This document shows, piece by piece, positions 26,146 through 34,729 of a DNA stretch of 43,152 nucleotides. The stretch is from assembly GCA_900547755.1 (NCBI GenBank), contig URIC01000011.1, forward strand, positions 1 through 43,152, given 5' to 3'. The number at the start of each line of letters is the position of its first letter. Positions within the stretch are counted from its first letter, which is position 1. The stretch comes from an uncultured Bacteroidales bacterium. GTDB taxonomy: Bacteria; Bacteroidota; Bacteroidia; Bacteroidales; Muribaculaceae. A model generated the notes under the pieces. It made no database searches, was not told the DNA's origin, and was given only the letters and a program-made list of their open reading frames with translations. The position numbers and the translations under genes were made by a program.

Positions 26146-26177
26146 TTTGGCAGGATTGGGGATTTTTTGTAACTTTG
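26146..26177 (+). promoter_or_regulatory. promoter of HAD-gmd-fcl-GT4 operon
   Basis: TTTG (26146-26149), 20 bp, then TAACTTTG (26170-26177). A complete consensus match only 8 nt before the HAD ATG, implying a leader of a few nucleotides at most. Confidence 0.75.
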
Positions 26178-26185
26178 CGTTAAGT

Positions 26186-26890
26186 ATGGACTCGGAATTG
26201 TATTATACCGGACCGTTAGTCATATTCGACCTGGATGACACGCTATATAAGGAACTTGACTTTCTTAAGTCGGGGTTCAAGGCTGTTGCCGAGATTGCGG
26301 CTCCACTTGTCGGGCGAACTCCGGCACAGACTTTTGCGTTTATGCTTGACAAGCGTAAATGCGGCGACAATGTTTTTGACGCGCTGGCCACCCTTGCGGA
26401 CACTCCGGACAAAGAAGACTTCGTGCGTAAGGCAGTAGAGACATATCGCTTCCATAAGCCGGATATTTCGCTCAGTCAGGGTGCCCGGGAGATGTTGGAG
26501 ACCCTATCGGGTCTCGGCGTGCGCCTCGGGATTGTGACAGACGGACGCTCCCTGAGTCAGCGCAACAAACTCAAGGCTTTGGACATAGAGAAGTACTTCC
26601 CGCCCTGCAACATATTCATATCTGAGGAGACGGGTGTCGACAAACGTTCCTTTAAGCCCTGGCAGAGCCTGGTTCATCGGTATCCTAATGCACGTCGGTT
26701 TGTATATGTCGGCGACAATCCGGCCAAAGACTTCCGTATGCCCAACATACTTGGATGGAACACAATAGGACTTAGAGACACCGCCGGCGTGAATATCCAT
26801 TCCCAGGAAGCCGCCTGCTCGGACACCGACAAGCCACAGCTTTGGGTGGACAGTTTATCCGAATTAACAGATTATTTGACAAGTATTTAG
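26186..26890 (+). CDS. HAD-family hydrolase (YjjG-like phosphatase)
   Basis: A 234-residue haloacid dehalogenase-like hydrolase. Motif I is FDLDDTLY with Asp15 nucleophile and Asp17. Motif II is the Thr of GIVTDGRS. The motif III lysine lies in the ETGVDKRSFKP segment and motif IV is FVYVGDNPAKDF. The cap appears helical (C1 type), as in small-molecule and nucleotide phosphatases. The ATG at 26186 follows a strong promoter. It is the first gene of a tight cluster; gmd begins 5 bp after its stop, so a role in sugar-phosphate or nucleotide metabolism is possible but unproven. Confidence 0.88.
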   Translation: MDSELYYTGPLVIFDLDDTLYKELDFLKSGFKAVAEIAAPLVGRTPAQTFAFMLDKRKCGDNVFDALATLADTPDKEDFVRKAVETYRFHKPDISLSQGAREMLETLSGLGVRLGIVTDGRSLSQRNKLKALDIEKYFPPCNIFISEETGVDKRSFKPWQSLVHRYPNARRFVYVGDNPAKDFRMPNILGWNTIGLRDTAGVNIHSQEAACSDTDKPQLWVDSLSELTDYLTSI

Positions 26891-26895
26891 AAGAT

Positions 26896-27951
26896 ATGGT
26901 AGACAAGATAGCGCTTATTACAGGCATCACAGGACAGGACGGCTCCTACCTGGCTGAGTTTCTGTTGAAAAAGGGATATGAAGTACACGGCATACTGCGC
27001 CGTTCCAGTTCGTTCAACACCGGCAGAATAGAACATCTGTATCTGGACGAATGGGTTCGCGATATGCGTCGCAAGCGTCTCATAAACCTGCATTACGGGG
27101 ACATGACGGACTCCTCGTCTCTGATTCGTATCATCGGCATGGTCAAGCCTACCGAAATATACAACCTTGCGGCGCAGAGCCATGTGAAAGTGAGCTTTGA
27201 GGTACCTGAGTACACGGCCGACGTGGATGCCGTAGGCACACTGCGACTGCTTGAGGCTGTGCGCATATTAGGTATGGAAAAGAGTACACGCATATATCAG
27301 GCCAGCACCAGCGAGCTCTTCGGCAAAGTATGTGAAGTGCCCCAGACAGAAAACACTCCTTTTAATCCACGCAGCCCGTACGCCTGTGCTAAAGTCTACG
27401 GATATTGGATAACCCGCAATTACAGAGACAGCTACGGTATGTTCACCTGCAACGGCATACTCTTCAACCACGAGAGCGAAAGACGAGGCGAGAACTTTGT
27501 GACACGCAAAATCACCCTTGCGGCGGCACGTATCAAGGCCGGTCTTCAGGACAAACTCTACCTGGGCAATCTGAATGCTCTGCGCGACTGGGGATATGCC
27601 CGCGACTATGTGGAGTGTATGTGGCTGATACTGCAACAGCCGGAACCTGACGACTATGTGATCGCCACCGGCGAACAGCACTCGGTGCGTGAGTTCGCCG
27701 ACCTCGCCTTCCGTCATGCCGGACTGCCCCTGCACTGGGAGGGCGAAGGCATTGACGAGAAGGGAATATCTGAAGATGGCCGTGTGCTGGTGGAGGTAGA
27801 CCCCAAATATTTCCGCCCGGCCGAAGTGGAGACCCTGCTTGGCAATCCCGAGAAAGCCCGCAGACAGCTGGGATGGAATCCCCGCAAGACTTCTTTCGAG
27901 AATCTGGTCAGACTTATGGTTGACAATGACATTAAAGAGATTTGCAAATAA
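26896..27951 (+). CDS. gmd: GDP-mannose 4,6-dehydratase
   Basis: Converts GDP-mannose to GDP-4-keto-6-deoxymannose, the first step to GDP-L-fucose. A 351-residue short-chain dehydrogenase: nucleotide-binding GITGQDGSYLAEFLL near residues 10-24, the characteristic RRSSSFNTGRIEHLY, the STSELFGK segment with catalytic Thr/Ser/Glu, and active-site YACAKVYGYW (Tyr-x3-Lys). The ATG at 26896 gives MVDKIALITG. Its stop overlaps the fcl start by one base (TAATG), and fcl is the next pathway enzyme. Confidence 0.97.
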   Translation: MVDKIALITGITGQDGSYLAEFLLKKGYEVHGILRRSSSFNTGRIEHLYLDEWVRDMRRKRLINLHYGDMTDSSSLIRIIGMVKPTEIYNLAAQSHVKVSFEVPEYTADVDAVGTLRLLEAVRILGMEKSTRIYQASTSELFGKVCEVPQTENTPFNPRSPYACAKVYGYWITRNYRDSYGMFTCNGILFNHESERRGENFVTRKITLAAARIKAGLQDKLYLGNLNALRDWGYARDYVECMWLILQQPEPDDYVIATGEQHSVREFADLAFRHAGLPLHWEGEGIDEKGISEDGRVLVEVDPKYFRPAEVETLLGNPEKARRQLGWNPRKTSFENLVRLMVDNDIKEICK

Positions 27952-29033
27952 TGGAGAAAGGTGCTAAAATATATGTCGCGGGCCACAGGGGACTGGTAGG
28001 TTCTGCTATCTGGAACAATCTTAAAAGCAAGGGATATACCAATCTGGCGGGACGCACCCATAAGGAGCTTGACCTCACGAATCAGGCAGCTGTGAGACGT
28101 TTCTTCGATGAGGAACAGCCGAAGTATGTAGTGCTGGCGGCGGCCCATGTGGGCGGAATCATGGCCAACAGCAAGTATCGCGCCGACTTTATTTGGCAAA
28201 ATCTCGAGATACAGCAGAATGTGATAGGTCAGTCCTTCACCCACGGAGTCAAGAAACTTCTCTTTCTCGGCTCCACCTGTATATATCCGCGCGAAGCGCC
28301 GCAGCCTATAGGTGAGGATGCCTTACTCACTTCTCCCCTTGAATACACAAACGAGCCCTACGCCATAGCCAAGATTGCAGGCCTTAAGATGTGCGAGAGT
28401 TTCAATCTGCAATACGGTACCAATTATATAGCTGTAATGCCGACAAATCTATACGGGCCGCGCGACAATTTTCATCTGGAGACAAGTCATGTGCTGCCGG
28501 CTATGATTCGCAAGGCGCATCTGGCTAAATTGCTCACCGCAGGGGACGAAAACTCACTGCGTGCCGACCTGAATGTCCGCCCCGTAGAGGGTGTGGACGG
28601 CAACGCCTCCCTTGAGGATATAAAGTCGATTCTCGCCAAATACGGCATCAGACCGGGAGAGCTTACCCTGTGGGGCACCGGCACCCCTATCCGCGAATTT
28701 CTATGGAGCGAGGATATGGCCGATGCTTCTGTCTATATAATGGAGCATATAGATTTCAGGGATGTACGCGGCAATGGCCCCGAAATCCGAAACTGCCACA
28801 TTAACATCGGCTCAGGCAAGGAGCTGACAATAAAGGAACTGGCTTACAAAATAAAAGAAGCTACAGGATTTGCCGGAAAGATTGTATGGGACTCTGAAAA
28901 GCCGGACGGCACCATGCGCAAACTATGCGACGTAAGCAAACTCCACTCTTTGGGCTGGCGCCATAAGGTGGAGATAGACGAAGGCATTCGCCGCCTTTAC
29001 GACTGGTACCTGAACTCCCTTGATATTCCTTAA
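27951..29033 (+). CDS. fcl: GDP-L-fucose synthase
   Basis: The epimerase-reductase that makes GDP-L-fucose from the Gmd product. 360 residues, with VAGHRGLVGSAIW at the nucleotide site, LGSTCIYPREAPQPI, and the Tyr-x3-Lys site in EPYAIAKIAGLKMCE. It is longer than the ~320-residue E. coli enzyme because of an insertion around LRADLNVRPVEGVDG to AKYGIRPGELTLWGTG, an extension I associate with Bacteroides homologues. It shares one base with the gmd stop and lies 4 bp before the GT4 gene. Confidence 0.97.
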   Translation: MEKGAKIYVAGHRGLVGSAIWNNLKSKGYTNLAGRTHKELDLTNQAAVRRFFDEEQPKYVVLAAAHVGGIMANSKYRADFIWQNLEIQQNVIGQSFTHGVKKLLFLGSTCIYPREAPQPIGEDALLTSPLEYTNEPYAIAKIAGLKMCESFNLQYGTNYIAVMPTNLYGPRDNFHLETSHVLPAMIRKAHLAKLLTAGDENSLRADLNVRPVEGVDGNASLEDIKSILAKYGIRPGELTLWGTGTPIREFLWSEDMADASVYIMEHIDFRDVRGNGPEIRNCHINIGSGKELTIKELAYKIKEATGFAGKIVWDSEKPDGTMRKLCDVSKLHSLGWRHKVEIDEGIRRLYDWYLNSLDIP

Positions 29034-29037
29034 TGTA

Positions 29038-30180
29038 ATGAATATGTCCCTGACATTGCTGTTCATATTCACCTTCGTCATTCTCCTTGCAATAGAAATG
29101 GGATACATCCCGCTTGCCCGCAAAAACCACTGGAGTACCGAGCGCAACAAGCGCAACGACGGCCACCCGGTGACAGTGATAGGCGGAGGTATAATTTTCT
29201 ACATCGCGATGGTGATATGGAGCCTGTCTATGGGTATTCTGTACAACCAGACAGAAATAGGCGCCAACTTTTTGGTAGGCACTACCATGCTCGCCGCCTG
29301 TAGCTTTGCCGACGACGTGCTGCAACTGAAAGTCTGGATTAGGCTTGTGGTGCAATTCGTAGCCATATTGTTTCTCGGATTCCAATGCAACCTGTTTGAA
29401 CAGCCGACGGCATTATGGCCTTTGTTCATGATATGCTCCGTGGCATTTGTCAACGCCTATAACTTCATGGATGGCATAAATGGCATCACGGCGGCCTATT
29501 CCATCACTGTATTGGGAATTTTCCTATATCTGGATATTTTCCAGGTGCATTTCATTCCCGAAACGCTCATTGCCTTCTCCCTGATTTCCCTGCTTATATT
29601 CGCTTTCTTCAACTTCAGACGTCGCGCCATAGTCTTCGCCGGCGATGTCGGCTCCATAACTATGGGCTACATAGTCGCTGCCGTACTGATATATTACATC
29701 CTTAAGGTGCATACATTCACGGCCATAGTCTTTGTCATTGTCTATGGAGTAGACACATTTATGACTGTGATGCGCAGGGCATCAGAGGGAGAGAACATAT
29801 TCAAACCGCACCGTAAGCATATCTATCAGATGCTGAACTATGTGTGGCATATCCCACAGCGCACCATTGCCATGAGCTATGCGTTGCTGCAGCTCGGCAT
29901 CTCAGTGGTATATCTTCAAATAGAAGACCCGCTTAGCCGTATAGCATACAGTCTTTGCATAACGGGAACGCTCACGGCGCTCTACTTCATTCTCATGATG
30001 GCATCCGAGAACCGCCGTCGCCATATCGAGGAACAACGCCGTCGCGGACAGGAACGCAATACTCTCGGCATAAGAAAGCGCCGTCGCCGCAAAAAGAGAA
30101 AAGAGGAGGCTCCCGCTACCCGACATGTAACACAAGATTATCCCGAGAAAGTCGCGGGGTTCAATGATAACTGGAACTGA
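29038..30180 (+). CDS. WecA/MraY-like glycosyl-1-phosphate transferase (GT4)
   Basis: A polytopic membrane enzyme of the polyprenyl-phosphate N-acetylhexosamine-1-phosphate transferase family that starts lipid-linked glycans, 380 residues with about 10-11 helices. The family motifs are ACSFADDVLQ (DD pair), FVNAYNFMDGINGI (near 138-151) and FAGDVGSITMGY (near 199-210). A basic C-terminal tail (RKRRRRKKRKEE) lies in the cytosol. I chose ATG 29038; an in-frame ATG at 29044 and TTG at 29020 are alternatives. Translational coupling to gmd-fcl suggests it initiates a fucose-containing surface glycan. It is not the peptidoglycan MraY, which lies in the division cluster in most genomes. Confidence 0.9.
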   Translation: MNMSLTLLFIFTFVILLAIEMGYIPLARKNHWSTERNKRNDGHPVTVIGGGIIFYIAMVIWSLSMGILYNQTEIGANFLVGTTMLAACSFADDVLQLKVWIRLVVQFVAILFLGFQCNLFEQPTALWPLFMICSVAFVNAYNFMDGINGITAAYSITVLGIFLYLDIFQVHFIPETLIAFSLISLLIFAFFNFRRRAIVFAGDVGSITMGYIVAAVLIYYILKVHTFTAIVFVIVYGVDTFMTVMRRASEGENIFKPHRKHIYQMLNYVWHIPQRTIAMSYALLQLGISVVYLQIEDPLSRIAYSLCITGTLTALYFILMMASENRRRHIEEQRRRGQERNTLGIRKRRRRKKRKEEAPATRHVTQDYPEKVAGFNDNWN

Positions 30181-30188
30181 CCTACGTG

Positions 30189-31103
30189 TCAAAGTTTGAC
30201 CACAAGTCCTTCCCGGCCAAGGATTGTGTCGGGGAAGACTGCTTTTGCCTCGGCGAGGATTTCTTTCTCATCCTTGTATCGGGAGGAATAATGCCCCGTC
30301 AGCAAACGTCCCGCGCCACATTCACTTGCCATTGACGCGGCCTGTGCCGCGGTGGAATGTCCGCGCTCTTTAGCATTGACGATATGCTCGGCAGTATAGG
30401 TAGTCTCATGATAGAGCAAGTCCACAGGACCGATAAGAGGAGCCAACGCCGGGTCGTAAGCCGTGTCTCCTATATGTGCATAACTCGCCGAATGAGTCGG
30501 GTCTTTGGTGAGCCAGGAATTTGGAACCACTGTTCCGTCAGGCTTTACAAAATCTTCTCCTGACTGCAAATTCTTCAAAAAGGCTATAGGCACCTTGTGA
30601 AAGTCGCACGCCGGCCTGTCTATATGTCGCGGTTTCGACCGCTCCTCGAAAACAAAGCCCACGCAGTCTATGCGGTGACGAAGCGGCACAGTGCGCACGG
30701 TCAGATTCTTGTCCTCATGAATCAATGCCGGATGGCGAGGGTCAATCTCGTTGAAACGGAGTTCATAGCTCAGAGTCCCTCCGAAGAAACGCATCTGCTC
30801 TTGCAGCCATCTGATACCGGCGGCGAAAGTATGTACGGTTATATACCCCTCCTTGCCGGACATGGCGAGGGTACTGAGTAAGCCGGGCAATCCGAGTATG
30901 TGGTCGCCATGTAAATGAGTCAGAAATATATTGTTCAGACGATGGAAACGAAGGCCCTGTGCCAGCATGGCCCGCTGTGCCCCCTCTCCGCAGTCAATCA
31001 TATACAGAGCCTCGCGCACTTTAAGTACAGAGCATGAGGGATTATGACGCAACGTAGGCTTGGCAGACCCGCAACCGAGTATATGTAGCGTAGGTGACTC
31101 CAT
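30189..31103 (-). CDS. rnz: ribonuclease Z
   Basis: The tRNA 3' endonuclease of the metallo-beta-lactamase fold, 304 residues. Its zinc motif is THLHGDHILGLPG with His63, His65, Asp67 and His68. Other ligand segments are AHIGDTAYD, YHETTY, and GAGRLLTGHYSSRYKD. The start MESPTLHILGCGSAKP places the fold at the N-terminus, so I used the ATG at 31103. It lies 10 bp after the serine dehydratase stop on the same strand and is probably co-transcribed. It is relevant to the tRNA-Pro gene here, which lacks an encoded CCA. Confidence 0.96.
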   Translation of the reverse strand: MESPTLHILGCGSAKPTLRHNPSCSVLKVREALYMIDCGEGAQRAMLAQGLRFHRLNNIFLTHLHGDHILGLPGLLSTLAMSGKEGYITVHTFAAGIRWLQEQMRFFGGTLSYELRFNEIDPRHPALIHEDKNLTVRTVPLRHRIDCVGFVFEERSKPRHIDRPACDFHKVPIAFLKNLQSGEDFVKPDGTVVPNSWLTKDPTHSASYAHIGDTAYDPALAPLIGPVDLLYHETTYTAEHIVNAKERGHSTAAQAASMASECGAGRLLTGHYSSRYKDEKEILAEAKAVFPDTILGREGLVVKL

Positions 31104-31113
31104 ATTATCCCTG

Positions 31114-32326
31114 TCACATCTGTTTATAGTCCTTTGCAAGGCCTCCGGTACTTGTCTCCTTGTATAGGGAAGGAATGTCGTGTCCCGTCTCCTTCATCAC
31201 CTGTACCAGTTTGTCAAAGCTCACCCGATGTGTGCCGTCAGTAAACGAAGCGTAGATATTGGCATCCAGCGCACGGGCGGCAGCGTAAGCGTTTCGCTCT
31301 ATGCAGGGAATCTGCACCAGGCCGCACACCGGGTCGCAAGTCATGCCGAGATGATGTTCGAGCCCCATTTCAGCCGCATATTCTATCTGACTCGGGCTTC
31401 CGCCGAAGAGCTGGCAAGCAGCGGCGGCAGCCAGCCATGGCACAGGCCACACCCACCTCGCCCTGACATCCCACCTCGGCACCTGAGATAGAGGCGTTCT
31501 GCTTCACTGTATTGCCGAACAGACCGGCAGTGGCAAGGGCACGGAGTATCTGACGGTCGTCGTAGTGACGACTCTTCCAGATGTGATAAAGCACGGCGGG
31601 AAGCACGCCGCAGGAGCCACAAGTGGGGGCAGTGACAATCAATCCGCCAGAAGCATTTTCCTCGCTCACCGCCAAAGCGTATGCAAACACGAGTCCACGG
31701 GTACGGAGGTTGTCCTTATAGCCCTCGGCCTTCACAAAATATGTAGTGGCTTTTCGGCGCAGATTCAAGGGGCCGGGCAATCTTCCCTCGGTAGAAAGAC
31801 CACGCTCCACCGCCGCCTTCATAGTTTCCCAGACCTGTGCGAGATATGTCCAGATTTCTTTACCTTCACGTTGCTCCACATATTCCCAGTAGCAACGGCC
31901 GGTGGTTTCGCAATATTCCAGGATTTCGGACATATTCTGTTTCTCATAGATTTCGGAATGTATTTCGCGCGGCTTGCCTTCCTCCTCGATGGCACCGCCG
32001 CCCACACTGTACACGGTCCACTCATCTATAGGAATACCGGCCTCATTAAGAGCGCGGAAAGTCATACCATTGGGATGATAAGGAAGGAAGATGTCCGGTT
32101 TCCATATAATCTTCACCGGCATATCGGTCTTGGACAGAGTCTCATAAATAGCCACATCCGTCATGTGTCCCTTACCGGTAGCGGCGAGCGACCCGTATAG
32201 TACGACCTCAAAACCTTTGGCGTTCAAGTGCTTGGACAGGAACTCCTCCGCAGCAAAACGGGGCCCCATGGTATGGCTTGAAGAGGGACCGTTGCCGATT
32301 CTGAATATCTCGCGTATTGACTTCAT
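31114..32326 (-). pseudogene. sdaA: L-serine dehydratase, frameshifted by 4-bp duplication
   Basis: The gene for the iron-sulphur L-serine deaminase (serine to pyruvate and ammonia), but split between two frames. The first 955 bp encode a normal N-terminus (SIREIFRIGNGPSSSHTMGP, NASISGAEVGCQGEVG, VACAMA), then the frame is lost and a stop occurs near 31370. The other frame continues with ACQLFGGSPSQIEYAAEMG and the cluster region CDPVCGLVQIPC to position 31114. At the break the sequence holds a tandem AGCC repeat (31429-31436); removing one copy restores an uninterrupted 402-codon protein reading ACAMAAAAACQLFGG. That is the length I expect for the family. Loss of the 4Fe-4S cysteines should inactivate the enzyme unless the shift is programmed or a sequencing error. 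Confidence 0.88.
31429..31436. repeat. 4-bp tandem duplication breaking sdaA
   Basis: AGCCAGCC, two copies of a 4-bp unit at the exact point where the serine dehydratase reading frame breaks. Deleting one copy restores the frame and the expected residue count. Confidence 0.85.
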
Positions 32327-32349
32327 CTGTTTGTTGTGTTTCTTACTTA

Positions 32350-32380
32350 CAAAATTAATAATTATATCCGTAAGTTCAAA
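32350..32380 (-). promoter_or_regulatory. sdaA-rnz operon promoter
   Basis: On the minus strand TTTG (32380-32377), 19 bp, TAATTTTG (32357-32350), 23 bp before the sdaA ATG. A complete consensus match. Confidence 0.8.
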
Positions 32381-32390
32381 CTATTTTTGT

Positions 32391-32398
32391 TAATTTTG
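32391..32398 (+). promoter_or_regulatory. -7 box for small ORF and exchanger
   Basis: TAATTTTG (TAnnTTTG) on the plus strand, 24 bp before the 41-codon ORF at 32423. The -33 region is weak. It is divergent from the sdaA promoter. Confidence 0.45.
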
Positions 32399-32422
32399 CT
32401 GCTTTGAAATATAGAGATACCG

Positions 32423-32548
32423 ATGAAAAGGATAATTACGGTGATAATTACGGTTATGATTCAGATACTTGGCCTCGTCATGCACGCTGAATCCGATACA
32501 CTTATGACACGACATATTTCTTACGCAACACACTCTTTTAACAGCTAA
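32423..32548 (+). CDS. small ORF, 41 codons, signal-peptide-like
   Basis: ATG to TAA encoding 41 residues: MKR, then a hydrophobic stretch IITVIITVMIQILGLVMHA, then a polar tail ESDTLMTRHISYATHSFNS. The pattern is a signal peptide with a possible cleavage after HA, leaving ~19 residues. The hydrophobic part is encoded partly by two tandem copies of GATAATTACGGT (32431-32454). A -7 box precedes it, and the exchanger gene starts 5 bp after its stop. It could be a secreted or membrane peptide, a translated leader, or the relic of a larger gene. I recognise no family. Confidence 0.4.
   Translation: MKRIITVIITVMIQILGLVMHAESDTLMTRHISYATHSFNS
32431..32454 (+). repeat. perfect 12-bp tandem repeat
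   Basis: GATAATTACGGT occurs twice in direct tandem (32431-32442 and 32443-32454), encoding a repeated I-I-T-V. The unit is a multiple of three, so copy changes would keep the frame. Confidence 0.9.
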
Positions 32549-32553
32549 CCGAT

Positions 32554-33516
32554 ATGCTCCTGGATTTAACGATGTTAATCGGCGGCCTGGCGCTTATACT
32601 CTGCGGGGCCAATTATATGACCGATGGCGCAGCCTCGCTGGCCAAACGTATGGGTATGTCTGACTTCTTAGTGGGACTTACCGTAGTGTCGATGATGACC
32701 TCCGCCCCGGAACTGGTAGTGTCTCTGACCAGTGCGGTCAACGGTTCGGCCCAGATGGCCATAGGCAACATCGTGGGTTCCAATATCTTCAATATCCTGG
32801 TCATTATAGGCGTAGTGGCCGTTATACATCCTATCCGTATAGGCAAAGGTATCCTTATCAACGAAATCCCGCTGGTTATCCTCAGCTCGGCAGTGCTGCT
32901 TATAATGGGCAACTCATATTTGCTTGACGGCAACAGCAATGTGCTGACTCGCGTAGACGGACTCATTATGCTGCTGTTCTTCATCATATTCATGCGCTAC
33001 ACGATTGGCTCGGCCAAGAAGAATCCCGAGGTGGATTCTTCCGAAGCCTCGGTAAAGGAGCTGTCGCTGACAAAGTCGCTTATATTCCTTTCAGGCGGCC
33101 TTGGCGCACTGATATACGGCGGCGACATATTTGTAGACGGAGCCTGCGGTCTGGCTCGCGCCATGGGATGGAGCGAGGCGCTCATAGGTCTTACCATCCT
33201 GGCCGCAGGCACCTCGCTGCCTGAGCTTGCCACCTCCGTGGCCGCCGCGCGCAAGGGTCTTGGCGGTATGTGTGTGGGCAACGTCATCGGTTCCTGCATC
33301 TTCAATATATTCTTTGTTTTAGGCGCCACCGCCACTGTCAGGCCCATGGACTTCGGGAACATCGGCAACTTCGATTTGCTGACCATGACCGTAGCCTCTT
33401 TGCTCTTCTGGATTATGGGTTGGTGGTGGGGCGACCGCACAATAAACCGCACAGAGGGAGTCATTCTGGTACTCCTCTATGCGGCTTATATGGCAGTAAG
33501 CGCCGTAGCGATGTAG
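32554..33516 (+). CDS. Na+/Ca2+ exchanger family (CaCA, YrbG-like) transporter
   Basis: A 320-residue inner membrane cation exchanger with about 10 helices. The two alpha repeats are clear. The first has MMTSAPELVVSL and IGNIVGSNIFNILVIIG. The second has AAGTSLPELATSVAAARKG and GNVIGSCIFNIFFVLG. The (G)TSxPEL and G-S-x-I-F-N segments hold the ion-binding residues. No regulatory cytosolic domain is present. It starts 5 bp after a 41-codon ORF. Its stop lies 5 bp from the convergent flavodiiron protein gene. Confidence 0.93.
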   Translation: MLLDLTMLIGGLALILCGANYMTDGAASLAKRMGMSDFLVGLTVVSMMTSAPELVVSLTSAVNGSAQMAIGNIVGSNIFNILVIIGVVAVIHPIRIGKGILINEIPLVILSSAVLLIMGNSYLLDGNSNVLTRVDGLIMLLFFIIFMRYTIGSAKKNPEVDSSEASVKELSLTKSLIFLSGGLGALIYGGDIFVDGACGLARAMGWSEALIGLTILAAGTSLPELATSVAAARKGLGGMCVGNVIGSCIFNIFFVLGATATVRPMDFGNIGNFDLLTMTVASLLFWIMGWWWGDRTINRTEGVILVLLYAAYMAVSAVAM

Positions 33517-33521
33517 AAGAA

Positions 33522-34718
33522 TCAGTCCGCAAGCACTTTTTCCGCCAAGGCATCGGCCATGGCAACGGCCTGTGCCGCCGAGTCATCGTCCGGGCTCAGT
33601 TTCATATTCACCTCGCCGGCAATATCCAGTCCGAGTCCTTCCACACGGGCTTTCATGAGCGGCAGCGCGGCCTGCGCCCATGCGTATGAGCCGACCAGAC
33701 CCACCTTCCTATTCTTGAGTTCTCGTACCTCCAGGGCTTTGATGAGGGCTTCCACCGGCGGAAAAATGTTGGCGTTGTATGTAGGAGAAGCCAGCACCAG
33801 GCCGTTATAGCGCCAGATGTCGGCCAGCACACGGCTTTGCTCGGCGGTGGTAAGGTTATAGACACTGACTGACTCCACCCCCTTCTCGCGCAGACGGCGA
33901 GCGACGATGTCAATCATCATTCCGGTGTTGCCGTACATGGAGCCGTAAGCAATGACTACTCCCTTGCGGGTGACACCGGTGCTGAGGTCGGAGTACGCCT
34001 GTATCACCTTGCCGGCCAATTTATGCCACACAGGACCATGAGTGGAACAGAGACGGCTTATTTTCAGGCCGGACAGCTTATTCATGGCCATCTGTACAGG
34101 ACGTCCGTACTTGGCTACAATCGCCGCATAGTAACGGAACATTTCTTCAAAGTAAAAACAGGGGTCATCGATATAATTATCCTCCACGGCGCCATTCAGA
34201 GCGCCGAAAGTGCCGAAAGCATCGCCGCTGAAGAGGACCTCTCGGCTCTCCAGATATGTCATCATCGTCTCCGGCCAGTGAATCATCGGCGTCAGGAAGA
34301 ACTTCAACACCAGGCCCTGGCCAAGGTCAAGGGTATCTCCATCCTTGACTGTGATGAAACGGTCCGGCTCGTCGATATGATAAAAACCTTGAATCATGGC
34401 TATGGTCTTTGCATTGCCCACAATCCTTAGATTCGGATAGTGGTCTATAAGACCGGGAATCGAACCGCTATGGTCCGGTTCCATGTGATTGACAATCAAG
34501 TAATCCGGCTTGGCGGTCAGTCCTTTTATCGAGCGTATCTGCTCTTCCAGCTTATGTAACTCCACGCCATCGATAAGGGCGGTTCTGTCACCACTCACAA
34601 TATAAGAGTTGTAGCTCACTCCCCAAGGCAGCGCCCACAGTCCCTCGAAACGGAAAGTGGTGTGGTCATCAGCCCCGGTGTAATAGACATTAGGTGCAAT
34701 TTCGGGTATTGTAATCAT
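33522..34718 (-). CDS. flavodiiron protein (A-type flavoprotein, O2/NO reductase)
   Basis: A 398-residue flavodiiron protein, reducing O2 to water and/or NO to N2O in anaerobes. The metallo-beta-lactamase domain (1-250) carries the di-iron ligands His78-x-Glu80-x-Asp82-His83 (NHMEPDHSGS), His148 (PMIHWPETM), Asp167 (LFSGDAFGTF) and a later His (STHGPVWH). The flavodoxin domain starts near residue 255 with AYGSMYGNTGMM, the FMN phosphate loop. The electron donor, usually a rubredoxin, is not encoded nearby. It is the last gene of the five-gene minus-strand operon, 11 bp after the SpoIID-like gene. Confidence 0.96.
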   Translation of the reverse strand: MITIPEIAPNVYYTGADDHTTFRFEGLWALPWGVSYNSYIVSGDRTALIDGVELHKLEEQIRSIKGLTAKPDYLIVNHMEPDHSGSIPGLIDHYPNLRIVGNAKTIAMIQGFYHIDEPDRFITVKDGDTLDLGQGLVLKFFLTPMIHWPETMMTYLESREVLFSGDAFGTFGALNGAVEDNYIDDPCFYFEEMFRYYAAIVAKYGRPVQMAMNKLSGLKISRLCSTHGPVWHKLAGKVIQAYSDLSTGVTRKGVVIAYGSMYGNTGMMIDIVARRLREKGVESVSVYNLTTAEQSRVLADIWRYNGLVLASPTYNANIFPPVEALIKALEVRELKNRKVGLVGSYAWAQAALPLMKARVEGLGLDIAGEVNMKLSPDDDSAAQAVAMADALAEKVLAD

Positions 34719-34729
34719 AATTAATATGT

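Noticed and set aside
31370..31482. Two separate serine dehydratase genes, alpha and beta subunits
   Set aside because: Two-subunit enzymes split between the beta and alpha domains, not within the ACAMA-ACQLFGG segment. The overlap, the 4-bp duplication and the exact restored length show one broken gene.
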